Origin: Palsa-147 sp049279675
GTDB taxonomy: Bacteria > Acidobacteriota > Terriglobia > Acidiferrales > UBA7541
Assembly: GCA_049279675.1 (NCBI GenBank)
Contig: JBAPOP010000154.1
Span: 6,123-70,122 of the forward strand
Direction of reading: 5' to 3'
Length of the DNA: 64,000 bases
Part shown: in pieces, positions 35,615 to 43,749 of the stretch
Layout of the letters: each line of letters starts with the position of its first letter
Numbering within the stretch: position 1 is the stretch's first letter
The notes under the pieces: generated by a model
Seen by the model: the letters and a program-made list of their open reading frames with translations, nothing else
The model's database searches: none
What the model was told of the DNA's origin: nothing
Translations under genes and position numbers: made by a program

Positions 35615-36694
35615 ATGCGCATCAGTTTTGTTCGTTCAATTTTGCTGGCAATCGCGATGCTATTCGTGTCGACGGCGTGTTTCGCGCAGGTCGGCGTTTC
35701 GATCACAATTGCACCACCGGAACTTCCCGTGTACGAGCAGCCGATTTGTCCCGGCGATGGTTATATCTGGACGCCTGGATACTGGGCTTGGGGTGACGGC
35801 GATTATTATTGGGTGCCGGGTACATGGGTGTTGGCTCCGGAAGTTGGATTTTTCTGGACTCCGGCTTACTGGGGCTGGGGCGGCGAAGGATTTATTTTCT
35901 ACGACGGCTACTGGGGCCCTGAGGTCGGATTCTACGGTGGAATCAACTATGGCTTTGGCTACTTCGGCCATGGCTACGAGGGCGGACGTTGGGACAACGG
36001 GCATTTCTTCTATAACACCACGGTGAACAACATAAACGTGACCGTGATTCACAACGTCTACAACACGCGGATCACCGAGACCACCGTCACCCGAGTCAGT
36101 TACAACGGCGGCAATGGTGGAATAACCGCGCGCCCAACAGCGCGAGAAGAAGCCTTTGCGCATGAGAAGCACGTAGCTCCTGTGGCGCTTCAGGTTCAAC
36201 ATGCGCAGGCGGCTCGCTCCGATCCGCGGGAACGGTTTTCTGCGAATCATGGAGCGCCTGCCGTTGCCGCAACGCCGAAGCCCGGAGCTTTCAAGGACCG
36301 CGAAGTTGTTGCGGCAAAGGGCGGTGCGGCTGAGCATCCGGAGAGCAACACTCCTCGTCCAACCACGGCTGTTCATCCCAAGGACTTGCCGCCGATTGAG
36401 CATCCTGCCGCACCTAACACGGGAAATCCGAAAGTGGACCAAAAATATCAAAAGCAGCAGGACAAGCTAAACGCGCAGCAAGCACAGGATCGGGAGAAGC
36501 TCCAAAAGCAGCAGGATCAAGAGCACGCAAAACTTGCGAAGCAGAACGCTGACAACGCTCGACAGCAACAGGTTGAGCAAAAGCACCAGCAACAGACGCA
36601 GCAAATGGTGCAAAAGCACGCTCAGCAGACGCAGCAGTTGCAACAGAAACAGCAGGCGGCCCCGCGTGCTGCACCGTCAAAGCCGCGAGGCTAG
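35615..36694 (+). CDS. YXWGXW-repeat secreted protein
   Basis: The 359-residue protein has a signal peptide ending near CFAQ, then a Tyr/Trp/Gly-rich domain with repeats such as YIWTPGYWAWGDGDYYWVPG and FFWTPAYWGWGG at about 45-110. A His/Ala-rich linker follows, then a C-terminal Gln/Lys-rich region (QKQQDKLNAQQAQDREKLQK) predicted to form a coiled coil. YXWGXW repeats mark envelope-associated proteins of unknown function, common in Acidobacteria. GAGGAGAG precedes the ATG. It is divergent from glgE and probably monocistronic. Confidence 0.8.
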   Translation: MRISFVRSILLAIAMLFVSTACFAQVGVSITIAPPELPVYEQPICPGDGYIWTPGYWAWGDGDYYWVPGTWVLAPEVGFFWTPAYWGWGGEGFIFYDGYWGPEVGFYGGINYGFGYFGHGYEGGRWDNGHFFYNTTVNNINVTVIHNVYNTRITETTVTRVSYNGGNGGITARPTAREEAFAHEKHVAPVALQVQHAQAARSDPRERFSANHGAPAVAATPKPGAFKDREVVAAKGGAAEHPESNTPRPTTAVHPKDLPPIEHPAAPNTGNPKVDQKYQKQQDKLNAQQAQDREKLQKQQDQEHAKLAKQNADNARQQQVEQKHQQQTQQMVQKHAQQTQQLQQKQQAAPRAAPSKPRG

Positions 36695-36726
36695 TCTTAA
36701 CTCTTGCTAACGTCAGAACTGCAACC

Positions 36727-36760
36727 GGCGGGGCATCGGCCAATCGGCCTATGCCTCGCC
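36727..36760 (+). repeat. Long inverted repeat after the YXWGXW gene
   Basis: A 10-bp stem (GGCGGGGCAT with ATGCCTCGCC, one G-U pair) encloses an inner GGCC-AATC-GGCC hairpin. It starts 33 bases after the stop codon. There is no T-tract, so it may be a 3' stabiliser or a factor-dependent terminator rather than a classical intrinsic one. Confidence 0.5.
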
Positions 36761-36934
36761 GAAAGTTTCATCCGCTTGAAATTTCTCCAGCTTTGATACT
36801 ACCCGCTCAATTACGATCACTGCATTGCTCGCGATTTTGACGAACTACCGCAAGTTCGAACGGTCGCTACAGGGATTCTTCGGCTGCTGTGCTTACGAAG
36901 CCGCAACGGTGGCGCGACCCGTCGCATTCAAAAC

Positions 36935-38254
36935 TCAGAATAGACCTCGAATTCCGCTCACGATGAAAGCCGCGGATGCGAGAAACATCACCGTCGTGGC
37001 AATCCAGCCGGCAACTCGCAGATAACGCGAGAGCGAAAACTTCCCCACAATCGCTTCGTTCGCGGACATGATCATAAGCATCACCATAAGCGGAACGGCC
37101 ACCACTCCATTAATCACTGCGGATATATAAAGCGCGCGTATCGGATCCATCCCCAGAAAGTTCAGCGCGATTCCGATGATCGTGGCTGCCACGAGTACAG
37201 CATAAAATCTTGGCGCTTTGCGTGGCTTGCTCTCCAGGCTCGCGCGCCAACGGAATGTTTCGGCGACGGCGTAAGCGGCGGACCCGGCTAATACGGGCAC
37301 TGCCAACAGTCCTGTGCCGACGATCCCTAAGGCAAACAGCAGGAAAGCAAAGTGCCCCGCCAGCGGTTCCAAAGCCTTGGCAGCGTCGGCGGAGGTCTTG
37401 ATACGATCGGCGGCGCCCGCAACGTGCAATGTTGCAGCCGTCGTCAAAATGATGAAGAATGCCACCAGGTTCGAAAAACCCATTCCAACTTTGGTGTCGA
37501 TGGCAATGCGGCGAAATTGTCCTATGGCCTCAAGCGGCCTGTTCTTAAGCGGATGCTCGTGCCTGTTGAGTCGCACGTCTTCCGCTTCTTCTGATGTTTG
37601 CCAGAAAAACAAATAGGGGCTGATGGTCGTGCCCAGCACAGCGACGAGAGCCATCCAGTATTCTGCCGACCATGAAACTGACGGGATGACGGTCGAGCGA
37701 ATCGCCATTTTCCATGGAACGTGTGCGACGAAGGCCGTCGCCACATATGCGAACAGCACGACGGTGAGCCACTTCAGATAGCGAACATATTCTTTGTAAG
37801 GCACAAAAACCTGAAGAACGAGAGATATGAATCCGAACGCGAGCACATATGCGTTCAGCGAGCCCCCGAAGACAAGTTGAGCGGCCGCGCCCATCGCCGT
37901 CACGTCCGCACCGAGATTGAAAATATTGGCCATGCAGAGCAATGAAACAAGCCCGTAGAGAACCGGTTTCGGGTAGTGCTTGCGAAGATTCTCAGCAATT
38001 CCCGCGCCGGTAATTCGTCCTAGGCGAGCGCAAATTTCCTGTATCGCAGCCATGAGCGGAAATGAAAACAGCATGGTCCACAACATTCCCATGCCAAACT
38101 GCGAGCCCACTTGGGAGTACGTTGCGATGCCGCTCGGGTCGTCATCGGCGGCGCCCGTGATCAATCCAGGGCCAAGGCGAAGAATAAGATTGGGCGGATT
38201 TTCTAGAGGCGCGCGATGTTTGATAGCCGGCTCCTTTCCGTGCGATTGAGGCAT
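36935..38254 (-). CDS. Nramp-family divalent metal transporter with non-canonical motifs
   Basis: The 439-residue membrane protein has about 11 hydrophobic helices and the Nramp order: GPGLITGAADDDPSGIATYS in TM1 (residues 28-47) and GTTISPYLFFWQTSEEAED in TM6 (208-226). Canonical Nramps carry DPGN in TM1 and MPH in TM6, supplying the Asp, Asn and Met metal ligands. Here TM1 reads DPSG and the TM6 methionine is absent, so selectivity is probably not that of a classic Mn/Fe importer. Mg-type Nramp-related transporters are a possibility. The 5' side faces a truncated cation-efflux gene. Confidence 0.8.
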   Translation of the reverse strand: MPQSHGKEPAIKHRAPLENPPNLILRLGPGLITGAADDDPSGIATYSQVGSQFGMGMLWTMLFSFPLMAAIQEICARLGRITGAGIAENLRKHYPKPVLYGLVSLLCMANIFNLGADVTAMGAAAQLVFGGSLNAYVLAFGFISLVLQVFVPYKEYVRYLKWLTVVLFAYVATAFVAHVPWKMAIRSTVIPSVSWSAEYWMALVAVLGTTISPYLFFWQTSEEAEDVRLNRHEHPLKNRPLEAIGQFRRIAIDTKVGMGFSNLVAFFIILTTAATLHVAGAADRIKTSADAAKALEPLAGHFAFLLFALGIVGTGLLAVPVLAGSAAYAVAETFRWRASLESKPRKAPRFYAVLVAATIIGIALNFLGMDPIRALYISAVINGVVAVPLMVMLMIMSANEAIVGKFSLSRYLRVAGWIATTVMFLASAAFIVSGIRGLF

Positions 38255-38278
38255 TCAATTCTCCGCAAGTTCGCGAAT

Positions 38279-38307
38279 ACCGGCGTGGTCTCGCCGCCGG
38301 TTTTTTT
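38279..38307 (+). terminator. Terminator-like hairpin with T7 tract and no obvious upstream gene
   Basis: ACCGGCG and CGCCGGT form a 7-bp stem with a nine-base loop followed by seven T on the plus strand. The nearest plus-strand gene ends 1.6 kb upstream, so it does not close a known transcript. It could end a short RNA or act in a leader upstream of the cation-efflux remnant. On the other strand it is a hairpin in the Nramp leader. Confidence 0.5.
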
Positions 38308-38427
38308 CATCGGCGTTCTCTGCTTGAAACGATTTGATCCGCTGCAGTCCCACCCATGCCGGCAAAGCGAAGCTTCCTACTATCGAGCTCTCTCTTAGTT
38401 TCCCGGCTTCGTACGCACTGCGACCGG

Positions 38428-38826
38428 ATGATGACTGCGTTGTATTCTAGGCGCGAGTCGACCGCAACGGTCAAGAGTCACCGAAAAGCCACGGACAGAG
38501 AAAGAAGGCTCGAATATTTCACCATCGCCTGGAACAGCGTCGAGGCGCTGGTAGCGGTCGTACCGGGCATACTCGCCGGTAGCGTCTCGATGATCGGGCT
38601 CTGCTTCGATAGTCCGATCGAAGTGGCCTCCGACAGCGCGTTACTTTGGCGTGTGGCGATCGTTCAAGAAAACCCGAAGCGAAAACGACGCGAAAGAATC
38701 GCGCTGAGGATTGTAAGCGCCTGCTTCATCGCCCTCGCTCTTTGCATCAGTTTCGAAGCCATCGTGAGACTGGTGCATAAGAAAAAAAGGCAGGAGAGGC
38801 GAGTGGGTGCGACTCGCCTCTCGTGA
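38428..38826 (+). pseudogene. Truncated cation diffusion facilitator remnant
   Basis: The frame encodes the first half of a CDF-type cation exporter. It has EYFTIAWNSVEALVAVVPGI and LAGSVSMIGLCFDSPIEVAS in the first helices, an Asp/Glu-bearing second helix, and a third helix RIVSACFIALALCISFEAIV. It then runs through KKKRQERR into a stop. Family members continue for roughly another 80-100 residues with further helices and a second metal site, which are missing. The last codons lie inside the terminator hairpin of the converging SYLF gene, as if the 3' half was deleted. An ATG at 38356 would give a longer N-terminus. I regard it as a remnant, though a short expressed product cannot be excluded. 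Confidence 0.6.
38774..38822 (-). terminator. Rho-independent terminator of the SYLF gene
   Basis: A perfect 11-bp stem (GAGAGGCGAGT with ACTCGCCTCTC, 38794-38822) with a seven-base loop is followed on the minus strand by CTGCC and a run of seven T. It lies 25 bases after the SYLF stop codon. Confidence 0.85.
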
Positions 38827-38846
38827 GGTTGGTGACTTGCGGGGTG

Positions 38847-39560
38847 TTAGGACTTCAACTGTGGGGATGCCTTGTCGAGTGTCGCAATCAGATCATTCGC
38901 CGCAGGAGGAGCTTGCACGCTGCCCTCAGCGATGATGTTTGATGCCGACACGTCTCGACCGTATAGGTTGCGGTTCGCATCACCGTCCGGACGAAGCGTT
39001 GAGCCTTCCAGCGAAACGCCCGCGAAGACGCCGCGAGCGCGCGAATACGTGAGGATTTCGGCGCGCATGTAGGCGTCGGTGTCGGCCTCCGCCGAGCGCC
39101 CAACCGGGCCCGCTGCGGCCGAAGCGTCGCCGCCCAGTTTCACCTTGCTATGTAGCAAGCTACTGGCGCCGCGATTATCCATCACGAGAAATACGAAATC
39201 AGTGGCTTCGCCGCCGATCTGAAATCCTACGCTCGCGCCTTCCAACGCGTACATTGCTGGTGCACCCCACGAGCCTGAGAAGTTCTTGCCCGTGCGGCAT
39301 ACCATCGTGCCGCGCCCATAGCTTCCGCCGACCACGAAAGCCGCCTTAAGCACCGACGGCATCACCACGACGCACCTCGCCTTATCTAGCAGATCCCGGG
39401 GAATGTCGTCCGGAACATTCAGAATTTCCTGCATGACCTTCCCGGAATTTTGAAGCCTCGCTACTTCATCTTTGGCGTTGGTGTTGCTGTTCGGATCTTT
39501 CGCGTTCGATGTCATGGCCAATGCAAGTATCCCCGTCAAAACGATCATGCCTCTCTTCAT
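38847..39560 (-). CDS. SYLF/Ysc84-domain protein
   Basis: The 237-residue protein has a signal peptide (MKRGMIVLTGILALAMTSNA) and the SYLF (Ysc84) domain. Typical strings are IPRDLLDKARCVVVMPSVLK, AFVVGGSYGRGTMVCR, APAMYALEGASVGFQIGGEA, DFVFLVMDNRGASSLL and AEILTYSRARGVFAGVSLEG. SYLF domains bind phospholipids in eukaryotes; bacterial forms are exported proteins of unclear role, often stress-induced. AAGGAGGCGAGG is a strong Shine-Dalgarno. A hairpin terminator follows. It precedes no other gene on its strand and lies just after two small membrane-protein genes. Confidence 0.88.
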   Translation of the reverse strand: MKRGMIVLTGILALAMTSNAKDPNSNTNAKDEVARLQNSGKVMQEILNVPDDIPRDLLDKARCVVVMPSVLKAAFVVGGSYGRGTMVCRTGKNFSGSWGAPAMYALEGASVGFQIGGEATDFVFLVMDNRGASSLLHSKVKLGGDASAAAGPVGRSAEADTDAYMRAEILTYSRARGVFAGVSLEGSTLRPDGDANRNLYGRDVSASNIIAEGSVQAPPAANDLIATLDKASPQLKS

Positions 39561-39631
39561 AAAGCCTCGCCTCCTTGTGTAAGTTCAGCCCTTCCTTCAC
39601 TTCTCTTCGGTGCGCGAAATTGCATCGATAG

Positions 39632-39853
39632 TCAAGACGTCCGGCGCTCCGTGGCAAGCACGACGACACCACCGATGAGCGCTATTACGCCGACGATCGG
39701 CGGCAGCGGAATGGTTTTGTGCTCTTGCTTCGTGGCTTGGATCGGTCCGATATCCACGACTTTCTTCTGCGTCGTGTACGTGATTCCCTGGTAGCCGAGC
39801 GAGATGATTCCGATCGCCACCAGGACGATTGCGATTAGTGTCGCGGGCCGCAT
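39632..39853 (-). CDS. Small membrane protein, DUF3185-like
   Basis: The 73-residue protein has two hydrophobic segments (TLIAIVLVAIGIISLGYQGI and PIVGVIALIGGVVVLA) separated by a charged loop with KKVVDIGPIQATKQEHKTIP. This layout is recurrent in small soil-bacterial inner-membrane proteins resembling DUF3185. AAAGGAGGGTTC directly precedes the ATG, supporting expression. Function unknown. It lies between the DUF1328 and SYLF genes on the same strand. Confidence 0.75.
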   Translation of the reverse strand: MRPATLIAIVLVAIGIISLGYQGITYTTQKKVVDIGPIQATKQEHKTIPLPPIVGVIALIGGVVVLATERRTS

Positions 39854-39935
39854 GAACCCTCCTTTATCAAGGTTCCGAATTCGTAAGTCGTGCCGGGCAT
39901 CAGCCTCGAAACGCCGGCTTCAAACATCGGCACGT

Positions 39936-40100
39936 TCAAGTCCGCCGGACGAGACCGCCCAACAACGCGACGAGGAACAAAATCAAGAAAACGTAGAAAA
40001 GCAGTTTCGCAATTCCGGCCGCCGCTACCGCGATACCCGCGAAGCCGAAAACCGCAGCAATGATCGCGATTACGAAAAACGCCAGCGCCCAACGCAACAT
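39936..40100 (-). CDS. DUF1328-family small membrane protein (54 aa)
   Basis: This is a short gene giving MLRWALAFFVIAIIAAVFGF, then AGIAVAAAGIAKLLFYVFLI and LFLVALLGGLVRRT. That is the complete DUF1328 pattern of two helices with a Gly/Ala-rich turn, and 54 residues is the normal family length. AAGGAGGTCAC before the ATG is an almost perfect Shine-Dalgarno. The family is widespread, short and often stress- or stationary-phase-associated; molecular role unknown. It is first in a row with the DUF3185-like and SYLF genes, about 80 bases upstream of the former. Confidence 0.88.
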   Translation of the reverse strand: MLRWALAFFVIAIIAAVFGFAGIAVAAAGIAKLLFYVFLILFLVALLGGLVRRT

Positions 40101-40793
40101 GTGACCTCCTTGGAATCTGACTTCTCGCCTTTACTCAGAACATGAAGCTCGGAATCTTTTCTGTTCGAATTCGATTCAATCCGGCTCGTTGCGGTTTTAC
40201 GCCGCAGCGCGAAAATCATCCATACTGCGAAGACCTTATAGCCTCTGGTTATATCGTGTAGCGCGCAATGAGATTTCAGATCTCGCGCGGTTCGAGAAAA
40301 GAATAGAAATTCACATTTCCCATTCGATAGTGATCTCCAACGAAACCAAACGCTGTGCGCCTTCCTGAAATCTTCCGAACTTTACCTCTGAGACTTCGAA
40401 AGTTTTCGTGCATCAGCCGCGCAGTCCCCGACCACGCCCATGTAATATTTTCCGGCAATCATTTTTGATAATGGGCATGTAGCAGGATTCAAGCGGGCCT
40501 ATAAGCGATTGATAATCAATAGAATGCGCGGAATTTGAAATTTATTTACGGGCTGGCTCGAAACTTGCATGAAATGACTGCGATGCAGGCATAGTCCAAG
40601 GAGAATGCCAGAGAGAATGATTGGCATCTTCGCTTTCGGTTTTCATACTTCATTTCCTTCTAACGAGTTTGTCGCGCGAGGATTTTCGGCTATTCCGCTG
40701 AAACCGGGCTCCCGAAGATGGAGTCTCACAGACTGAACTGAATTTGACAGCTGATTTGCGGTGCTGGGCAGCAGGGGTCTCGCGGGGGAACTG
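40101..40793. other. Regulatory region upstream of the histidine kinase
   Basis: No convincing gene occupies these 693 bases. The right half carries a 13-bp perfect palindrome (ATTGAT-A-ATCAAT, 40508-40520) and a sigma-54-type promoter at 40554-40570. A 43-codon frame from ATG 40605 to TGA 40736, preceded by AAGGAGA very close to the ATG, could be a leader peptide but has no recognisable features. The left half (40140-40450) shows nothing clear. Confidence 0.5.
40554..40570 (+). promoter_or_regulatory. Sigma-54 (-24/-12) promoter of the kinase/regulator operon
   Basis: TGGCTCG-AAAC-TTGCA matches the sigma-54 consensus TGGCACG-N4-TTGCW with one change, with exact GG-N10-GC spacing (GG 40555-40556, GC 40567-40568). 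The expected start is near 40581. Upstream DNA is AT-rich and contains a 13-bp palindrome at 40508-40520 that could bind an activator or IHF. Confidence 0.65.
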
Positions 40794-41933
40794 ATGCTCG
40801 ACCAAATCCAAGAATTGAGCGAAACCAACCGGCAATTGCTCGTGGATCTTGCGGAACGCATGAGGGTCGAACAAGCGCTCCGCGATCGCGAAGATCAACT
40901 CCTGGCCATTTTTGAAAACACGTTCGACGCAGTGATTGTGTTGGATCGGGAACGCAATATCCTCGATGCCAATCGTTCGGCGCTCGAGCTATTTGGAAAA
41001 GGCAAAGAAGAGCTCAAGACATGCCGGCTCGACGATTTTCTTCCGCCGGAGAGCAAAGCGCAGTTCGAGAACGATTGGAGCTCGTTTCTAAATGACGGCG
41101 CGCAGCGAGGCGACGGGGAAATTCGCCGCTCCGACGGCAGCAAGAGAAAAGTTACATTCAGCAGAAAAGCAAATTTTCTTCCGGGGCGGCATCTTGTTTC
41201 CCTGCGCGACGTCACGCTACGTAAACAGGCCGAAGCATCGTTGCGCGCGCTTTCTCACCGGCTGATACGGCTTCAGGATGAAGAGCGCCGTAGAATTTCC
41301 CGTGAGCTTCACGACAGCACCGGACAATGCCTCGCCGCACTTCGAATGAATCTGGACGTGATTAGCCGGGATGCCGGCAAACTTGGGCCGGAGGCACGGA
41401 AATCGCTTGCAGAAGGATTGTCGCTCTCGAACCAGTGCGCTTCCGACGTGCGAACTATCTCCTACCTCTTGCATCCGCCGCTACTCGACGAGATCGGCCT
41501 CGAGCCGGCGCTCCGCTGGTACGTCGAAGGATTTGGCGAGCGGAGCGGCATCAAGGTTGCGCTCGACATCAGCGACGAAATCGACGGACTTCCTCGGGAT
41601 TTAGGCACCACGCTATTCCGAATCGTCCAGGAGGCCCTTACGAATATTCATCGTCACGCGGAGAGTGCAACGGCGCGTGTCCGCGTGTCGGTCGCGAATG
41701 GGAAAATCACACTCGAGATCAGAGACACGGGTCGTGGGATTGACGCGGACGCGCTGGATCGCATTCAAGACGGAGTTCAGGCATTGGGAGTGGGAATCTC
41801 AGGAATGCGCGAGCGGGTTCGGCAATTCGGAGGCGAGTTACAAATCGAGCCGGGAAAGCCGGGAACGGTGGTGCGAGCCACATTTCCTTTGGAGGTGACG
41901 AATGGGAGAGCTGCGACTGCTAGTTGCGGATGA
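40794..41933 (+). CDS. PAS-domain sensor histidine kinase, NarL/DesK type
   Basis: The 379-residue cytoplasmic kinase has a short coiled-coil start and a PAS domain at about 35-140 (FENTFDAVIVLDRERNILDA). A HisKA_3 dimerisation domain carries His173 in RRRISRELHDSTGQCLA. The HATPase domain has QEALTNIHRHAESA (N box) and IRDTGRGID (G box). No membrane segment is seen, so it senses an internal signal. The ATG at 40794 follows CGGGGGAA; a GTG at 40761 is an alternative. It overlaps the response-regulator gene by 32 bases, which is strong evidence of a cognate pair. Confidence 0.85.
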   Translation: MLDQIQELSETNRQLLVDLAERMRVEQALRDREDQLLAIFENTFDAVIVLDRERNILDANRSALELFGKGKEELKTCRLDDFLPPESKAQFENDWSSFLNDGAQRGDGEIRRSDGSKRKVTFSRKANFLPGRHLVSLRDVTLRKQAEASLRALSHRLIRLQDEERRRISRELHDSTGQCLAALRMNLDVISRDAGKLGPEARKSLAEGLSLSNQCASDVRTISYLLHPPLLDEIGLEPALRWYVEGFGERSGIKVALDISDEIDGLPRDLGTTLFRIVQEALTNIHRHAESATARVRVSVANGKITLEIRDTGRGIDADALDRIQDGVQALGVGISGMRERVRQFGGELQIEPGKPGTVVRATFPLEVTNGRAATASCG

Positions 41934-42558
41934 TCATGAAATCGTCAGAAAGGGATTGCGGACGCTGCTGGAAGAACAACCTGGATGGAAAGTGGAGGCA
42001 GAGGCGAATGACGGCAGGGAAGCGGTCAAGAAGGCGAGCGAGCTGAAGCCGGACATCGCGGTGATGGACATAGGCATGCCGTCGTTGAATGGACTCGAAG
42101 CGACTCGCCAGATCTTAAAGGCCGCTAGCCGGACGAAGGTCTTGATCCTCACAATGCACGAGTCGGACCCTCTAATTCGCCAGGTGCTAGATGCCGGCGC
42201 GCGGGGATATCTTTTGAAAACTGATGCGAGTCGAGATCTGGTGGCGGCCGTGGATGCCTTGCGCCGTAACAAGACGTTCTTTACTTCAAAAGTCGCGCAA
42301 ATGATTCTCGACGGTTATCTGAATAAAAAAACTCAACCCGAAGATACTGAATCTGCGAACGGACGACTGACCCCGCGTCAACGCGAGATCGTACAGCTTC
42401 TCGCCGAGGGCAAAAGCAGCAAGGAGGTCGCCGCCGCACTGGGACTCAGCGTCAAGACGGCGGAAACCCATCGTGCCAACATCATGCGGCGCCTGAATTG
42501 CCACTCCGTCAGCGAGCTGGTTCGATATGCCATTCGCAGCCAAATCATCCAAGCATAG
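41902..42558 (+). CDS. NarL/FixJ-family response regulator
   Basis: The 218-residue regulator has a receiver domain with DD at 10-11, the phosphoacceptor Asp56 in AVMDIGMPSLNG, Thr/Lys switch residues in LILTMHES and YLLKTDAS, and a C-terminal LuxR-type HTH. The HTH strings are RLTPRQREIVQLLAEGKSSK and ALGLSVKTAETHRANIMRRL. GGAGGTGACGA seven bases before the ATG lies inside the kinase gene. It is the likely DNA-binding output of the preceding histidine kinase. Confidence 0.9.
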   Translation: MGELRLLVADDHEIVRKGLRTLLEEQPGWKVEAEANDGREAVKKASELKPDIAVMDIGMPSLNGLEATRQILKAASRTKVLILTMHESDPLIRQVLDAGARGYLLKTDASRDLVAAVDALRRNKTFFTSKVAQMILDGYLNKKTQPEDTESANGRLTPRQREIVQLLAEGKSSKEVAAALGLSVKTAETHRANIMRRLNCHSVSELVRYAIRSQIIQA

Positions 42559-42682
42559 CTCGCTCCGAGCTAACGTATCGTTCACCGTGTCCATACACCC
42601 CTTGCTGTATTGTGTGCTGGCTCCCTTCCTGCTTTAGTCGTCTCAGTAATGCGAAAGCGCACGTTTCGCAGACCGAGGGAGT

Positions 42683-43078
42683 ATGGGAGCATTGCGAATC
42701 CTCGTGGCAGATGACAATGAATCGGTACGAAGCACCCTCCGGGATATCCTTCAATCAGAGAGCGGGTGGGAAGTGTGCGGCGAGGCAGAGAACGGCGAAG
42801 AGGCCGTCCGCCAGGCGCGTGAACTGTCGCCCGACATTATCGTCATGGACATAATGATGCCGAAGAGGAATGGTTTTCAGGCCACTCGCGAAATCGTGCG
42901 CGTGGCGCCCCAGATTCGCATCTTAATCATGACGCTGTACGAGTTTCCAGAGCTTCGACGGCAGGCACACAGTGCAGGCGCGCTCGGATTTGTTCTTAAG
43001 TCAGACTCCGGCCGGTTTCTGATTCCCGCTGTCCGAAGTCTCTCGGAAGATAAACCGTACTTCCCCGAACTGCTCTAG
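42683..43078 (+). CDS. Single-domain response regulator
   Basis: The 131-residue protein is a receiver domain only: ILVADDNES near the N-terminus, Asp56 in VMDIMMPKRNG, LIMTLYE and the conserved Lys in FVLKSDSG. Its first 60 residues resemble the upstream NarL-type regulator, but it stops right after the receiver, at the point where a linker to a LuxR HTH would start. It may compete for phosphoryl groups from the neighbouring kinase or act by protein contact. It lies 124 bases downstream, so cotranscription is possible. Confidence 0.85.
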   Translation: MGALRILVADDNESVRSTLRDILQSESGWEVCGEAENGEEAVRQARELSPDIIVMDIMMPKRNGFQATREIVRVAPQIRILIMTLYEFPELRRQAHSAGALGFVLKSDSGRFLIPAVRSLSEDKPYFPELL

Positions 43079-43182
43079 CCCGAATCAAGGCCCGTCCATG
43101 CCTTCAGTCGATAGTATCGAGCCAATCTGCCCTACCGAAGCCTCCCACCCGAGCTGAGTAGTTCCCTGTATTTTCTGCCGGC

Positions 43183-43208
43183 CTGCGTTTGTGGTTTCCT
43201 GAACGCAG
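43183..43208. repeat. Inverted repeat upstream of csbD-like gene
   Basis: CTGCGTT and AACGCAG form a perfect 7-bp inverted repeat with 12 bases between, 75 bases upstream of the CsbD gene. It is embedded between two copies of CTGCCGGCC. It could be a regulator site or leader hairpin; nothing in the sequence decides. Confidence 0.3.
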
Positions 43209-43283
43209 CAGATTTAACTGCCGGCCACGCCATGGGCCGATGAAAGTCCCGGGCGGGTGCTGGCGAATCCATGGGAGGTTTTC

Positions 43284-43559
43284 ATGAACTGGGATCAAGT
43301 CGAAGGCAAGTGGAAGCAGGTATCGGGAAGGGTAAAGGAAAAATGGGGAAAGCTGACCGACAGCGACTTGAACGTCATCAGCGGTAAGCGGGATCAACTG
43401 ATCGGAAAGATCCAGGAGCGCTACGGCATCATCAAGGAGGAAGCACAGAAGCAGGTGGACGAATTCACGAAGAACCTGCGGCTCGAATCGCCGGCAGATC
43501 AGCCCCTTAACGACACGAATGACGAAAAGGCCCGCGGAGCGGCGGGTCACAGTCGCTGA
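43284..43559 (+). CDS. CsbD-family stress protein
   Basis: The 91-residue protein begins MNWDQVEGKWKQVSGRVKEK, the family signature, continues with WGKLTDSDLNVISGKRDQLI, and ends in a hydrophilic tail. CsbD proteins are small, soluble, often intrinsically helical proteins induced by general stress, with unknown biochemical function. GGGAGG six bases before the ATG at 43284 selects this start over an upstream in-frame codon. It is located just before an ECF sigma factor, which may control it, although no promoter evidence was found. Confidence 0.88.
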   Translation: MNWDQVEGKWKQVSGRVKEKWGKLTDSDLNVISGKRDQLIGKIQERYGIIKEEAQKQVDEFTKNLRLESPADQPLNDTNDEKARGAAGHSR

Positions 43560-43749
43560 TGTAGGCAAGCGCGAGTGTCACGCGCGAATGCGGCCGTGAG
43601 ATCACGCAGCACTGATGTCGGGCCGTTGACATAAAGTCAGCGGCCCGGCCTAACCCGGTTCGTGGAAGCAGGTTCCATCACCAGCTCGGGCGATGTGGAT
43701 AAACGGCAATTTCGTTCTCGAGATTGCGCCATAAGAAACGAGGTGATTC

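Noticed and set aside
38324..38337. TTGAAACGATTTGA between the Nramp-like and CDF genes, similar to the operator core
   Set aside because: Only the centre is conserved; both outer CC/GG arms are missing, so it is below the level of the five accepted sites.
40605..40736. 43-codon frame upstream of the histidine kinase
   Set aside because: The Shine-Dalgarno is too close to the ATG and the peptide has no recognisable feature; kept only as a note in the regulatory region.
43191..43208. TGG-N11-GCA pattern upstream of the CsbD gene as a sigma-54 promoter
   Set aside because: GG-N10-GC spacing is right but most other consensus positions differ; more likely part of the inverted repeat.
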